Source of the DNA: JANSXG01 sp024743075
GTDB taxonomy: Bacteria > Planctomycetota > Phycisphaerae > Phycisphaerales > UBA1924
Assembly: GCA_042140185.1 (NCBI GenBank)
Contig: CP159477.1
Location: forward strand, 3,224,001 to 3,288,000
Length of the DNA: 64,000 nucleotides
Direction: 5' to 3'
Below are positions 1 through 10,500 of this stretch, piece by piece. The position numbers and the translations under genes are program-made. The notes beneath the pieces were generated by a model. That model did not search any database. It had not been told where the DNA came from and saw only the letters and a program-made list of their open reading frames with translations. Within the stretch, counting starts at the first letter, position 1, and every line of letters starts with the position of its first letter.

Positions 1-1
1 C

Positions 2-1150
2 ACCGTCATCAAGAAGGGCCGACGCCTGAAGAACGTCCCGGCCAAGCTGCGCAAGCACGCCGAGATCTCCGAACTGAAGGCCCGCGTGACCGATCTTCGC
101 CGCCAGGCTTCGCGCATGCGACTCTCGCTCGAAGAGTCGATGTGCCGCGGGGATGTCTTTAGTGGCGCGGAACTGGGCGAGTTCATGGCCCACCCGATGC
201 TGAGACCGATGGTCGAACGGCTGGTGTTCGTTTCGGCGAACGAGGCCGAATCGTTGCTGTGCGGCTACCCCCACCTAGAGGGCGGCGTTCTCCGAAGCTT
301 CAACCAGAGCGCGGAGCCGGTCGGATCGAAGGATCAGCTGCGGATCGCCCATCCCTTGGACCTCTTCGCTCGGGGAGATTGGCACGACTGGCAGCGTGAG
401 TGCTTCGAAAGCGAACGGGTCCAGCCCTTCAAGCAGGTATTCCGCGAGCTCTACCCGAAGACCGCCGCCGAGTCCGGCGACGCGGACCTTTCCAAGCGAT
501 ACGCGGGGCACCAGGTCAACCCGCGCCAGGCGCTGGCGCTGTTCAAGAAACGCCAGTGGGTCTTCGCCCCCGAGGAAGGTTGCCGCCGTGTCTACCACGA
601 TCAGGGACTCGTCGCGGAACTCTGGTTCGAGGAGCATTTCTACACGCCGGCCGATATCGAGGGCCTGACCCTTGCGGGCGTGGCCTTCCGAAAGAAGGAC
701 AGCCACTTCGGTCACGAACCGCTCTCGAGCATCCCGGATCGGATCTTCAGTGAGACGATGCGCGATCTGGACCTCGTCGCCAGCGTCGCCCACGCCGGCG
801 GCGTGGATCCCGAGGCTTCCGAGTCGACCGTCGAGATGCGGGCCTCGCTCCTACGCGAAACCTGTCGCCTTCTCGATCTCAAAAACGTCGAAGTCGAGGG
901 GCACCACGCGATGATCGAAGGAACGAAGGCACGCTACAGCGTCCACCTCGGCAGCGCGTCCACGCGGGTCATGCCCGGCAGGATGCTCACGATCGTCGCC
1001 GTGCACAGCCAGTATCGCGGCCGGCTGTTCCTCCCGTTTGCCGATGAAGACCCGCGTACCGCCGAGGTTCTGGCGAAGACCTTGCTGCTCGCCAGGGACA
1101 AAGAGATCAAGGACCCGTCGATCCTTGAGCAGATCTACGGCAACTCTTGA
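2..1150 (+). CDS. DUF4132 domain protein, C-terminal part (5' truncated by window edge)
   Basis: The reading frame is open from base 2, so the gene begins before the window; the first GTG at 86 is internal. The visible 382 residues match my recollection of the C-terminal DUF4132 domain found in MolR/WGR-associated proteins. Features are a block around FVSANEAESLLCGY, an RIAHPLDLF-x-DWHDWQRE segment and a KQVFRELYPKT segment, followed by a C-terminal RLFLPFADEDPRTAEVLAKTLLLA stretch typical of the family end. No signal peptide or membrane segment is visible. Members are cytoplasmic and of unclear function, sometimes near stress or conflict genes. The stop is followed directly by a tRNA-terminator copy at 1162. 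Family call is good; function is unknown. Confidence 0.75.
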   Translation, partial: TVIKKGRRLKNVPAKLRKHAEISELKARVTDLRRQASRMRLSLEESMCRGDVFSGAELGEFMAHPMLRPMVERLVFVSANEAESLLCGYPHLEGGVLRSFNQSAEPVGSKDQLRIAHPLDLFARGDWHDWQRECFESERVQPFKQVFRELYPKTAAESGDADLSKRYAGHQVNPRQALALFKKRQWVFAPEEGCRRVYHDQGLVAELWFEEHFYTPADIEGLTLAGVAFRKKDSHFGHEPLSSIPDRIFSETMRDLDLVASVAHAGGVDPEASESTVEMRASLLRETCRLLDLKNVEVEGHHAMIEGTKARYSVHLGSASTRVMPGRMLTIVAVHSQYRGRLFLPFADEDPRTAEVLAKTLLLARDKEIKDPSILEQIYGNS

Positions 1151-1161
1151 TCGATGCTCAC

Positions 1162-1204
1162 AAAAAACCCCGCATCCATCGGATACGGGGTTCTGAGCTC
1201 CCCG
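1162..1204. repeat. 43-bp direct repeat, copy A: tRNA-Asn 3' tail plus terminator (candidate att site)
   Basis: This stretch is identical to 47795-47837 at 42 of 43 positions; the difference is G at 1195 versus C at 47828. In the second copy it is the rho-independent terminator and last seven bases of the tRNA-Asn gene. Here no tRNA body follows. The hairpin (CCCCG...CGGGG with ATCC/GGAT inside) has its T-run on the minus strand, yet no minus-strand gene lies upstream of it, so it looks like a left-behind tRNA tail. Confidence 0.7.
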
Positions 1205-1966
1205 GTTGGTACCGGTCGAAACGGTTCTCTGCGATTCGAGATCGCCATTCTCATATCGCTCCGTACGGGTGCTAACTACCACAGATCATTGCGCGGAAGC
1301 GAGCGTTGATTGGGTTGGGGTTTGTCCTAGGCCGCGGTGGCGAACGCGTGGTCTTGAATTCCTTGGGATGTCCCCTCCAGGCGGACCGGTCTCGGAGGTG
1401 CCCGCCGGTGGTTGTCAGCCATCTCCCGCAAGTCCATCTGTGGGTGAGGTCCTGTTGCGCGGAGGGTCTATGGCGAAACCCGCGACTTTCCGCGACAACG
1501 GGACGCCGGGAATGGGCTGCAATATGGCCACGCCGGCTCTGGGAGCAGTTGACTCCCTGCCAACTCGTAGGCGAGCACCGGCCAAGAGGGCGACCCGACG
1601 CGTGTCTTTCCGCAGGTTGGGTGGCGAACTTCGGTCCCGGCCGAAATCAGGGTTTGCCCGACTTCTCCACTGCGCGTCGCCACACCTCCAGGCGGGTCGG
1701 GCTCAACAGTCGCCGTCTGACGCCTTTGCACTGCGTGCGACCAATGTTGTTTCGCTCGATTGGTATGCAAACTGCTGATCAACTCCGACATTATCCTGGT
1801 CGTGGGTCGGCTAGCCCATGCGTCGAGGACTGCTGCTAAAACGCTGCGTCGAAATTCACCCAGTCCGAGAATTTGTTCTTGCATCGACCGCGACGCTTGA
1901 TAGTTTCTTTGCGATCGAGCCGTGCGGCTCGTGTTTCGACATTCGATGATGGCGGGAGCCAGACCG
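1205..1966. other. Gene-poor gap of about 760 bp
   Basis: Open frames exist on both strands (for example 1206-1778 and 1468-1977 complement), but they overlap one another, have no ribosome site or recognisable motif, and are what GC-rich non-coding DNA gives by chance. I see no RNA gene, integrase remnant or insertion sequence. The left edge abuts the tRNA-tail repeat, so this would be the end of the proposed island. Confidence 0.5.
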
Positions 1967-2803
1967 ATGAAGACCACGAAGCGTCACCACCCCGCGCGGG
2001 GCCCACGCGGCCATCGCGATCCTTCGTCCCGTGCCGCCGGTGATCCGCCCGCCGCTCCCAAATCTCCCAAGCGACGACCGTGGAATGCCGGTGTCCGCAC
2101 CGGCCTGCTCGCAGTCGCGATCGTCGGAACGGCGGTGATTGCCACAGTCGGCACCATCGGCTCGTGGCCATCGCTGGTCGCCGCCTCCGAGCCGACGGCG
2201 ATGGATAAACTCACCGATCTCCAGCACTTAGGGATCGGGGCAGACGGCCTGCTCGCTGCGGGATTGTCCGTCAGCCAGGCGTCGGCCGTTCTCAACTGGG
2301 TCGGAACTGACCGCCAGCGGTTCGACGCGATCCGAGTCGCAAGCTCTCAGGTGCGATCGGCAACCGCTGATCTTGAGACCATCCGCGCCGAGATGGTGCG
2401 GACCGGACGGACCGAAGCGCTGGACGCGAGTCTCGCACAGGTTGAGTCGCAACTCGCAGCCGCAAAAACCGCGTACGACGGCCTGATCTCTAGCGCACGG
2501 GCCGCGGTGCAAACACTCGTTGTCAACGATCTCGAAGCGTCTGCGGCCTGGCCGTTGATGTCCAACATCATGGACAGCAGCGGATACAAGGTCCCGATCG
2601 GCTTCCGCGTGCTCGATCTCAGCGATGAAGAGTGGGAGCAGGTTGAGCACTACCACGCCGTCATCGACTCAAGACCGGAAGCGATCGAACTCGCAACGGT
2701 CGCGTTAGTCGAGAACTTCGCGATCTCCTCGGAAGTCGTGAACGCTCAGACGCGTGCGGACAGCAACATCTCGCTGCTCATCCAGTCACTGCTCGCTGAC
2801 TGA
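1967..2803 (+). CDS. Membrane-anchored hypothetical protein with coiled-coil-like central region
   Basis: I do not recognise this 278-residue protein. A basic, Pro-rich N-terminus (about residues 1-35) is followed by one hydrophobic segment (TGLLAVAIVGTAVIATVGTI region). The rest is Ala-, Gln- and Glu-rich helical sequence (SQVRSATADLETIRAEMVRTG and following) that could form a coiled coil outside the membrane. The start at 1967 is chosen because GGGAG lies 8 bases upstream; ATGs at 1946/1949 and a GTG at 1922 are possible but have no such site. It precedes the giant RHS gene on the same strand, but that gene seems to have its own promoter, so co-transcription is uncertain. Confidence 0.6.
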   Translation: MKTTKRHHPARGPRGHRDPSSRAAGDPPAAPKSPKRRPWNAGVRTGLLAVAIVGTAVIATVGTIGSWPSLVAASEPTAMDKLTDLQHLGIGADGLLAAGLSVSQASAVLNWVGTDRQRFDAIRVASSQVRSATADLETIRAEMVRTGRTEALDASLAQVESQLAAAKTAYDGLISSARAAVQTLVVNDLEASAAWPLMSNIMDSSGYKVPIGFRVLDLSDEEWEQVEHYHAVIDSRPEAIELATVALVENFAISSEVVNAQTRADSNISLLIQSLLAD

Positions 2804-2823
2804 TACCGACAACCCCTGCGTTC

Positions 2824-2872
2824 TAGAACAAGACGACATCGCGGCCACGCGGCCGCTTGAGGGACATTTGCC
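2824..2872 (+). promoter_or_regulatory. Promoter/leader with GC hairpin, shared with 37.6 kb
   Basis: A -10-like TAGAAC at 2824-2829 is followed 11 bases later by a perfect 6-bp stem, GCGGCC-ACGC-GGCCGC (2841-2856), which ends 16 bases before the RHS start codon. The same arrangement (-10-like hexamer, GACGA, then CGGCCACGCGGCCG) occurs upstream of the secreted dockerin protein at 37643. The -10 call is by eye and the -35 is unclear. Confidence 0.4.
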
Positions 2873-4531
2873 ATGCCCGTGACGACCTCCTCGCTCAAAT
2901 CGATCGGCCTCTACCTTCTTGCTGCTGCCAGTTGCCTTGGAGCGGTTGCGAGTTCCACTCATGCCGCGGCAACCGACCCTACGCCCGAGGATGCGGCCTG
3001 TGTGATCTTGGTGGACGATGACGATCGCGCTATCGCAAGAGTTCGACGCGAAACGTCGCGGGTCACCGTCACCGAGTACCTGTGGTACTACGATTACGTG
3101 ACCCCTGCGCAGGGCGACCCTTATTACCGCTTAGTGCGAGACGCGCCACCGGACTGGACGTGCACCGAGGTGGGCGGAACGACACCGAAGGTTCAGACCA
3201 CAAACACGTACTACCTTTCCGATGCCACGGTCGTGTATGGATGCGCAGACGCAACGACAATCACGTTCGATCAACTGCGTAGCGCGTCCGCCGATGAGTT
3301 TGAGTGCGTAGACACGCCCGACCCCGCGATCACTTTCGGAGGCATCGGGTCGGTTACGCTCTCGGTCGTCGACGGGCAGCCGAACTGGGAAGCCGGGCTT
3401 GGGCATGGTCTTTTCCCGAATCCCGTGCCCGACACCGAGTTTACGGTCCTTCAGGGGCTTCGGACGTTTCAGGTTCTCGCGACGGTCAACAGCGGAGGGC
3501 GGTCCAATACGATCGTGGTCCTTGAAGGCTATGCCCGCATTTCACCCGGTGGTTGCGAAGCGTCCTGCGATCTTGCGCCGGTGACCGGCGCGTGTGAGAT
3601 CGACGGCGTCTGCTGCGACGACGATGTCATGGAATCAGAGTGCCCCGGGAATTGGACAACCGGTGGCAGTGGCTGCGGCTCTACCGACACGTGCGACGGT
3701 ACGGTTGGCAACTACCTCCCCGGTGCTTACGGCGGTCAGGGGCAGGTGGACTCGGACGGAGATACAACGCCGGACGGGCAGGCTGGATGCGATGGTCAGG
3801 ACGAACCCGGCGATGGCCGGCCGACCGCGTATCACGCTGAAGAGGAGATGGCGGCTCAGCCGGTCGAACACTTCTCCGGCCACAAGGTCATGACGGAGAC
3901 GGATATCTCGATACCTCTCAGCGCTGGCAGTTACAGCTTTACTCGCTACTACCGCGGGAGTGCTGCCGCTGTAAACGCATCGAGCCTCTTGGGGACCGGA
4001 TGGTCGGCATCCGCGTTCAACTTCTTGGACGTCACGACCCCGGGTGGTGGTGACCCGGTCATCACGCTGTACGCCGAGAATCTCAAGTGGACATACATCA
4101 AGGACGGCACTTCGGGCAAGTGGACGGGAAGCGGCCCGACAGCCCAGTACTTCGAGGATGACATCCTCGGCGACGATCCCTTTACCACGCCCGTTGAAGG
4201 CTACGGCATTTGGCGGCTGGTGAACCCTGGTCAGTGGCAGATCGAGTATTTTCGCGAACCCAACTCGGGCGAGATCGACGACGAATTCACCGATCCGGAT
4301 CTCTACGGATTGCCCTACCGACGCTACGACGCGAACGGCAGTCGGCAGACCTACTTCTACACCGTCCATTCGAACGGTGTCCCGCGCCTCGACTCCATCC
4401 GCTGCGAGCGGTTCGACTCGGTGTCGGGCTGGCAGCGCGAAGCGTCAATCCGGTTCTTCTGGGAGCAGAGCGCGCTCTCGCCGAACGCGGGCAAGCTGCG
4501 CGAGATCAGGCGCTCCGGCCGACCACGCTGA
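2873..4531 (+). CDS. RHS/YD-repeat secreted protein, N-terminal fragment (frameshifted gene)
   Basis: This is the first part of a giant secreted RHS-like protein; joined to the next frame it would give about 2,600 residues. An N-terminal signal peptide (SIGLYLLAAASCLGAVASSTHA) is followed by a cysteine-rich stretch (GVCCDDDVMESECPG...CGSTDTCDG), then a VEHFSGHKVMTETDISIPLSAGSY-type segment. The latter resembles the DUF6531-like entry module of RHS shells, where FTRYYRGS and LLGTGWSASAFNFLDV follow. The frame closes at 4529-4531, but homologous sequence continues at once in the next frame from about 4501, which implies one missing base near 4500-4530. Its own promoter/leader lies just upstream. 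Confidence 0.75.
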   Translation: MPVTTSSLKSIGLYLLAAASCLGAVASSTHAAATDPTPEDAACVILVDDDDRAIARVRRETSRVTVTEYLWYYDYVTPAQGDPYYRLVRDAPPDWTCTEVGGTTPKVQTTNTYYLSDATVVYGCADATTITFDQLRSASADEFECVDTPDPAITFGGIGSVTLSVVDGQPNWEAGLGHGLFPNPVPDTEFTVLQGLRTFQVLATVNSGGRSNTIVVLEGYARISPGGCEASCDLAPVTGACEIDGVCCDDDVMESECPGNWTTGGSGCGSTDTCDGTVGNYLPGAYGGQGQVDSDGDTTPDGQAGCDGQDEPGDGRPTAYHAEEEMAAQPVEHFSGHKVMTETDISIPLSAGSYSFTRYYRGSAAAVNASSLLGTGWSASAFNFLDVTTPGGGDPVITLYAENLKWTYIKDGTSGKWTGSGPTAQYFEDDILGDDPFTTPVEGYGIWRLVNPGQWQIEYFREPNSGEIDDEFTDPDLYGLPYRRYDANGSRQTYFYTVHSNGVPRLDSIRCERFDSVSGWQREASIRFFWEQSALSPNAGKLREIRRSGRPR

Positions 4532-7500
4532 ACGGTACTGAGGACATCACAACGCACCGGGTCCGGTACACCTACGTCGGCGACTTGGATTACGACCCGG
4601 ACATCTGGGACAGCCTTGGCACGGATGGCGATCTGGTTCAAGTCGAAGTCGCGACCCGTCTCGACGATGACGCCAACGATGACGCCGTCTTCCACACCAA
4701 GTTCACGCAGTTCCGCTACCACGTTGGTGATAGCGAGGGGACCACGCCCGACACGACGGTCGACACGAACGGCAACGGCATCCCAGGCGAGAAGGGCGTC
4801 GCCGGCCAGTTGCGGATGGTGTTTACGCCTGCGAACGTCGAATACTTCGCCGAACACCACGGCAGCAATGATCTCAGCCTTCGGGCTGCAGCCGACGCGC
4901 TGCTCGAGCTCGCGGACGACGACACCGCGTTTACTGGGACGACGGTTGCCGAACTCGCTTCGAAGATCGTGGCCCGTTACGACGGCGATCGGGTCGAGGT
5001 GCAGTACCTGCAGGCCTCGTGCGGCTGCCTGTCGAGTTCTGTAGGACGCCTCGGCATTCGACGGATCTACGACTACTGGATGGACGACTCGACGCTCGCG
5101 GCGAGCGACAACTTCTCATTCTGGCACACCGAGGCGTCGTACGACGACTCGATCCCGGCGTGGGTGGACTACCGAACGTACGTGTCGCATCACACTCGCC
5201 ACGCGACGACGGACATCCCGCTCAAGATCGGTGAGGCGATCATCGAAGAGGCAAGCCCGAACCGAGCCTGGGCGAAGAAGTACATCTACACGACTGACAA
5301 AGCCGAGCTTCAGGCGGTGGCTCATCGTTCGGCGATCAACTACTCAACTTACGACCCGAACATCGATTCCACCCCGGGGCTGTGGACGCTCAACACGCTG
5401 ACCACCTCAGGTCTGGTCGAAGGCTATGTGCATGACGACAACAGCCGTGTGACGCAGATTCTCGTCGCGGCGGGCTACGACGACACGGTCGCGTTCGATG
5501 TTGCGGACTTCGACTTGATCGAGAAGATCACCTACGACAGCACCGCCAACCAGGAACACCTCGTCACGAAGCGCGAGCGCTTCCGAACGTACACCGGGTC
5601 GACCGCCGCCGACGACGTCGAAGTGACTTCCTATGAGTACGGCATCTACACCGTCTCGGGTGCCGGGTCCGACGGGGCGTACGACGCCATCGTGAATCCA
5701 ATCATCGCTTGGAAGAAGCACCGCGTCGAACAAGAGATCTCCTCGGAGAACGGCCCGGGTACAGCTGGCCAGAACCAGTTCTACGACACGATCCATGTTT
5801 ATGACCGTTTCGGCCGAACGATACTGATCCGCGCGGCGGACAATTCGATCACGGAGTACGCGTATGACGCGCTGACCGGCGCGATGACATCAGTGACGCA
5901 GAACCGTCAGCAAAGCGACATCGAATTCAGCTCCACGAACTACCTCTACGTCGGTGGAATGACCTTCCCGAGCGGGCTGACAATCTCCGGTTGGGGACGG
6001 AGCGACGGCGGCTCGCTGACGACGAGTTTCACAAACGACCTCTTGGGTCGCCGATTGGTCGCGACTGGCCCCGATGGCGTGAAGTCGTACACCTACCGCA
6101 CGGTCGCCGCGGCCCCGAGCCGTTTGAACTCGAATCTTGACTACTACTCTTCCATCACGCTGCCGCACATCATCGACGGCTCCAACAGTGAGTACAACGG
6201 TTTGGCGATGCGCCATTGGGCCGACGCCGCCGGGCAATCGGTCGAGACGACCGGGTATGTGCTGGGAGCCACGACCGACACCGGTGAGGACTACCGGACC
6301 AGCGCCGCGACGCTTGTCGCATCGCTGAGCGCGGCCACTCGATCGGCCTCGGACTTCGACTGGTCGGGCAACGCCGTCCAGCAGCGGGTCTGGCACGACG
6401 CGGATGTTGCCGGATCGTTCTACGAGACCGAGGGCTTCTTCGACGAGTTCGGTCGCCTCGAACGCATTACCGATGACAGCGGCAACCACTCCGTCTACAC
6501 CTACGACGTTCTGGATCGACAGACCAAACTGCAGACGGGCGTTGCCCTCGCGAACCTGTTCGATGTCTCGGAGATGGTCTATGACAGCGGAGATGCCGGG
6601 GACAGCAACCTAACGCTCTTTCGTGCGCACGTAACGACGTCCAGCGATCGGGAGACGGAGTTCAGGTACGACGACCGCAACCGCCTCTTGTGGACGATCA
6701 ACGAGCTCGCGCCGCACACGTACCTAGCCTACGACAACCTGAACCGCGTGATCGAGACACATGTGTCGTCCACGGCACCTACGGCGACCGAAGCCCCGGC
6801 CCAGGCCAACCGCATCGTGTCTTCGTATCAGTACTATTCCCAGCGTGGTCTGGTCTGGCGGAGTTCGCGCGAGATCGATCCGACTTCTGCTCCGAACACC
6901 GATGTGCTAGTAAGCGATCAGTGGTTCGATGAGGTCGGTCGGACGATCAAGTCGCAGCCGCCGGGTGCGCCCGGCACCAAGATCGCCTACGACGGACTCG
7001 GTCGGGCGACCCACACGTTTATGGGCGAGATGCTCGGTGATAGCGGGTACACCGATGTCTACGACACGATCAATCGCAAGCCGAAGGTCAACGGCGATGT
7101 CATCCTCGAAGAGTCGGTGACAATCTACGGAACGGATGAAGACCAGCGTGGCTTCAACCGCGTGGTCCTATCGACGAACTACCAGCGGGCGCACACTTCG
7201 TCCTCGAACGGTTCCCTGAGCAACTTCGACTCCGGCGGCGGCGACTCCACCGCGGTCGCCACGTTCACGGGGTACATCTACGACGACGCCAATCGACCGG
7301 TGGAGTCGGGGTATTTCGGAACGAACCAATCTTCCGGATTCGACGCGGGCGGCACCGCGCCGACCATGCAGGCCGGGGACGGCTCCAACGACTTTCACGC
7401 GACGAACCTGTTCACGATGCCGGCGGATGCCCTGGTCGGTGAATCGATCTACGACGAGCGCGGCCGTGTTGAGACAACGGTGCAGCCCGACGGCATGCGC

Positions 7501-10500
7501 ACTCGCACCATCTTCGATGACCTGAACCGGGCCATCGGCGTCATCGAGAACGATCAGACCAGCTCGGTCGTGACGCTCGCGTGGTCGACCAACCGCTGGG
7601 CGACCACCAACGCCGGCGGCGGGACCAACCCCGACGATCAGAACCGGGTGACGTCGTTCGTCTACGACGGCCTCGGCAACATCACCCGCCGCGTCGCGCA
7701 CGACGGCGATACCAACGTACAGGAGACCCTCTACACCTACGCGTACGACGGGACCCACATCAAGTCCAACGCGCTGCTCTCCAAGGTCGAGTACCCCGAC
7801 GAGATGGCGGGTACCGCGAACACCGTGGACGACGAGTACGAGGTCACCTACGAGTACAACGCGCAGGGTGAAGTGATCGGCATGACCGATCAAAACGGCA
7901 CAGTTCATGCTTACAGTTATAACGCGATGGGCCGGTTGATCGAGGACAGCGTTACGAACTTCGGCACGAATGTCGATCAGACCGTGCACGCGATCACATA
8001 CTCGTTTTCGTCTACAACTGGGCTCGTTGAGAAGGTGACCTCCCTCGATGGGGCAGGCACTCCGAACATCTTGAACCAGATCCAATTTGAGTACGACGAC
8101 ATGCTGGCGCTGAGCAAGTACCGCCAGAACCCTTCGGGTCAGGTCGGCAGCGGCCAGTCCGCCGACGTTGAGTACACCTACACCCGCGAAGACGGCACGA
8201 CGGACGACAACTTCAGTCGCCTCGACATCATGAAGTATCCACTGGTGAACACCGGCAGCAATCAGCGCACCCAGTTGCAGCAGTACTACGGCGCTGCCGC
8301 CTCGCTGGACGACAAGATCTCGCGATCGCGCGGCTTCGACTGGGACTTCCAAATGGTCTCCGTCGCTTCAGACGAGATCCGCTACGACTACGTGGGCCTG
8401 GGCATGACCGTGGTCGCCAACCACGGCAACTCCTCGAAGCTCCAGCTCGATCGGTACGTCGACTCAAACTACGCGACGTACACCGGCTCGGGCGTCACCG
8501 GCAGCCGGACCCCGGGTGACTACGAGGGCCTCGACCAGTACGGACGCGTCGAGCGCCAGGTCTGGATCGAGAAGCCGACCGTCTGGGACCCCGAACTCAA
8601 ACCCGCCGTCGTCGATGTCAAGTTCGTGTACGAGAGCGACGCGACCGACGTCCTGCGCCGATACGACTCGCGCTTCGGGACTTCTCTCGCCGACATAGGC
8701 GACAAGTACGACTACGACGGCCTCAACCGGCTGGCCGAGGCGGTCCGCGGCAAGCCCAACGGCACGGGATGGACTCAAGACGGTTCACGCGAAGAAGACT
8801 GGGGTCTCGATGTCTTTGGCAACTGGGACACCTACGCCAACGCCATCGGTGGGACCTCGTTCAGCCAGAACCGAACGCACAACGAAGCGAACGAACTCAC
8901 GCTCAATGCCGAGACCATCGGTTCGACCACAACCGATCTCGACATGACGTACGACGATGCGGGCAATCTTCGCACCCGCGAGGTCTCCGACACGGTCCGC
9001 TGGGTCTACACCTGGGACGCTTGGAACCGCCTCGTCGCTGTTGACATCGAGGAGGACACCGGATCCGGCTGGACGTTCGACGCGCCACGCATGAAGTCGG
9101 GCTACTACGGCCTGAACCAGCGAGCGTGGTCACAGATCGACGCCGGTGCTGCAGGATACACAAAGGCGGGAACACCGACCGAGGTCCTCGACCGACTGGA
9201 GCACTTCTACTACGACGCGTCGTGGAGACTGCTCGAACGCCGGGTCGATACGAACTGGCCGGGCTCGGGCTTCACGCACGACCAGACCACACAGTGGGTC
9301 TGGGGTCACCGGTACATCGACGAGCTCATCGCGTGGGCCGACGACACCAAGGCCGCGTCGTCGACCTTCGACAGCACGACGTTCGCGATGACGGACCGGA
9401 ACTTCAGCGTCATCGGTCTCAACAACGGGGAGCGAGTGCGTTACGACGCGTACGGGTACGCGCTTGCCTCGCCCTACGGCGATGTCGATGCTGACGGCAC
9501 CGTGGGGAGTTCAGACTCCAGCATCGTGACGGGAGCATTCGGCGCGACCTACGGCACCGGAAGCTACGTCGTCGAGGCGGATGTGACCCGGGACGGCTCG
9601 GTTGATCTTGCCGACCTCAACGCGGTCAGCGGGGCGAACGGCGACTCGATCGACCGGGGGGATCTGTCCGAGTCCGGCAACATAGTGGGATACGCCGGGT
9701 ATGTTCTTGAGCCAGCCACAGGGATGTACGTCGTTCGACATAGGTGGTACTCGCCAACAATGGGGCGTTGGCTGTCCCGCGATCCTCTCGGCTTTGTCGA
9801 TGGTTCAAACCACTATCAGATCTCGAGATCATCACCGATCAGCAGATTGGATTTCTCTGGACTGTGTAGTTCACCGTGCGACTGCAAACTTGGGGAATGC
9901 CAGTTGGAGATAGGCGCGCTCTCCGCCGACGATATTGTATTTACACTAGGCTTTCTCGGAAGAGGTGGACTTGAGACATTCATTCCGCTGGGTGTATTAG
10001 CAAGCCGATCTGGGCCGCGAACGGTGAAGCCAAATGGTCAAGTTGGCGCTAACCCAACACTTGAGGCACTGCTCGCGCTGTACATTTCCGAAGAATTCAT
10101 TAAATGGGTCGGGGGAGAGGTAGCGCTTGACATGATCATGCAAGCGCTGAAGGCTCGGATCGGCGTTGCAACGGGACTGAGTAACGACAAGGCTGAACGT
10201 GTCTTTGATCGAATTGTTCTCGACGTTCGGGGCAAAGTACCTGCTCGCTATCGTGAGTGCGTTGACACGAAATGCGATCGCTCTGACGGCCGAAGGATGG
10301 ATGGAACATGGGGCAGTTGGTCGACCCTTTCGTTGACGTTCAACTACAGGGTGGAGTCTGACTGGGTACAAGTGGTTGGAATTGTGGATACCGGACTGAT
10401 CCTGGATCAAGGCCGCCGGCGACAGTTCAGAACGACGATTGAACGGCTCCTAAATCAGATTCAAGGTATGGGAATTCTTAGCGACTCGGGCCAAGTCGAT

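Noticed and set aside
1206..1230. A second tRNA next to the copy A repeat
   Set aside because: A T-arm-like hairpin with loop TTTCGAC can be drawn on the minus strand, but four extra bases separate it from the acceptor stretch and no D-arm, anticodon arm or 5' acceptor strand follows.
1206..1977. Overlapping open frames on both strands of the left gap
   Set aside because: They have no ribosome sites, no recognisable domains, and compete with one another; GC-rich DNA gives long frames by chance.
4490..4531. Programmed -1 ribosomal frameshift in the RHS gene
   Set aside because: No slippery heptamer of the X XXY YYZ type is visible before the stop, and five other genes in the window show the same one-base loss, so an assembly error is the simpler reading.
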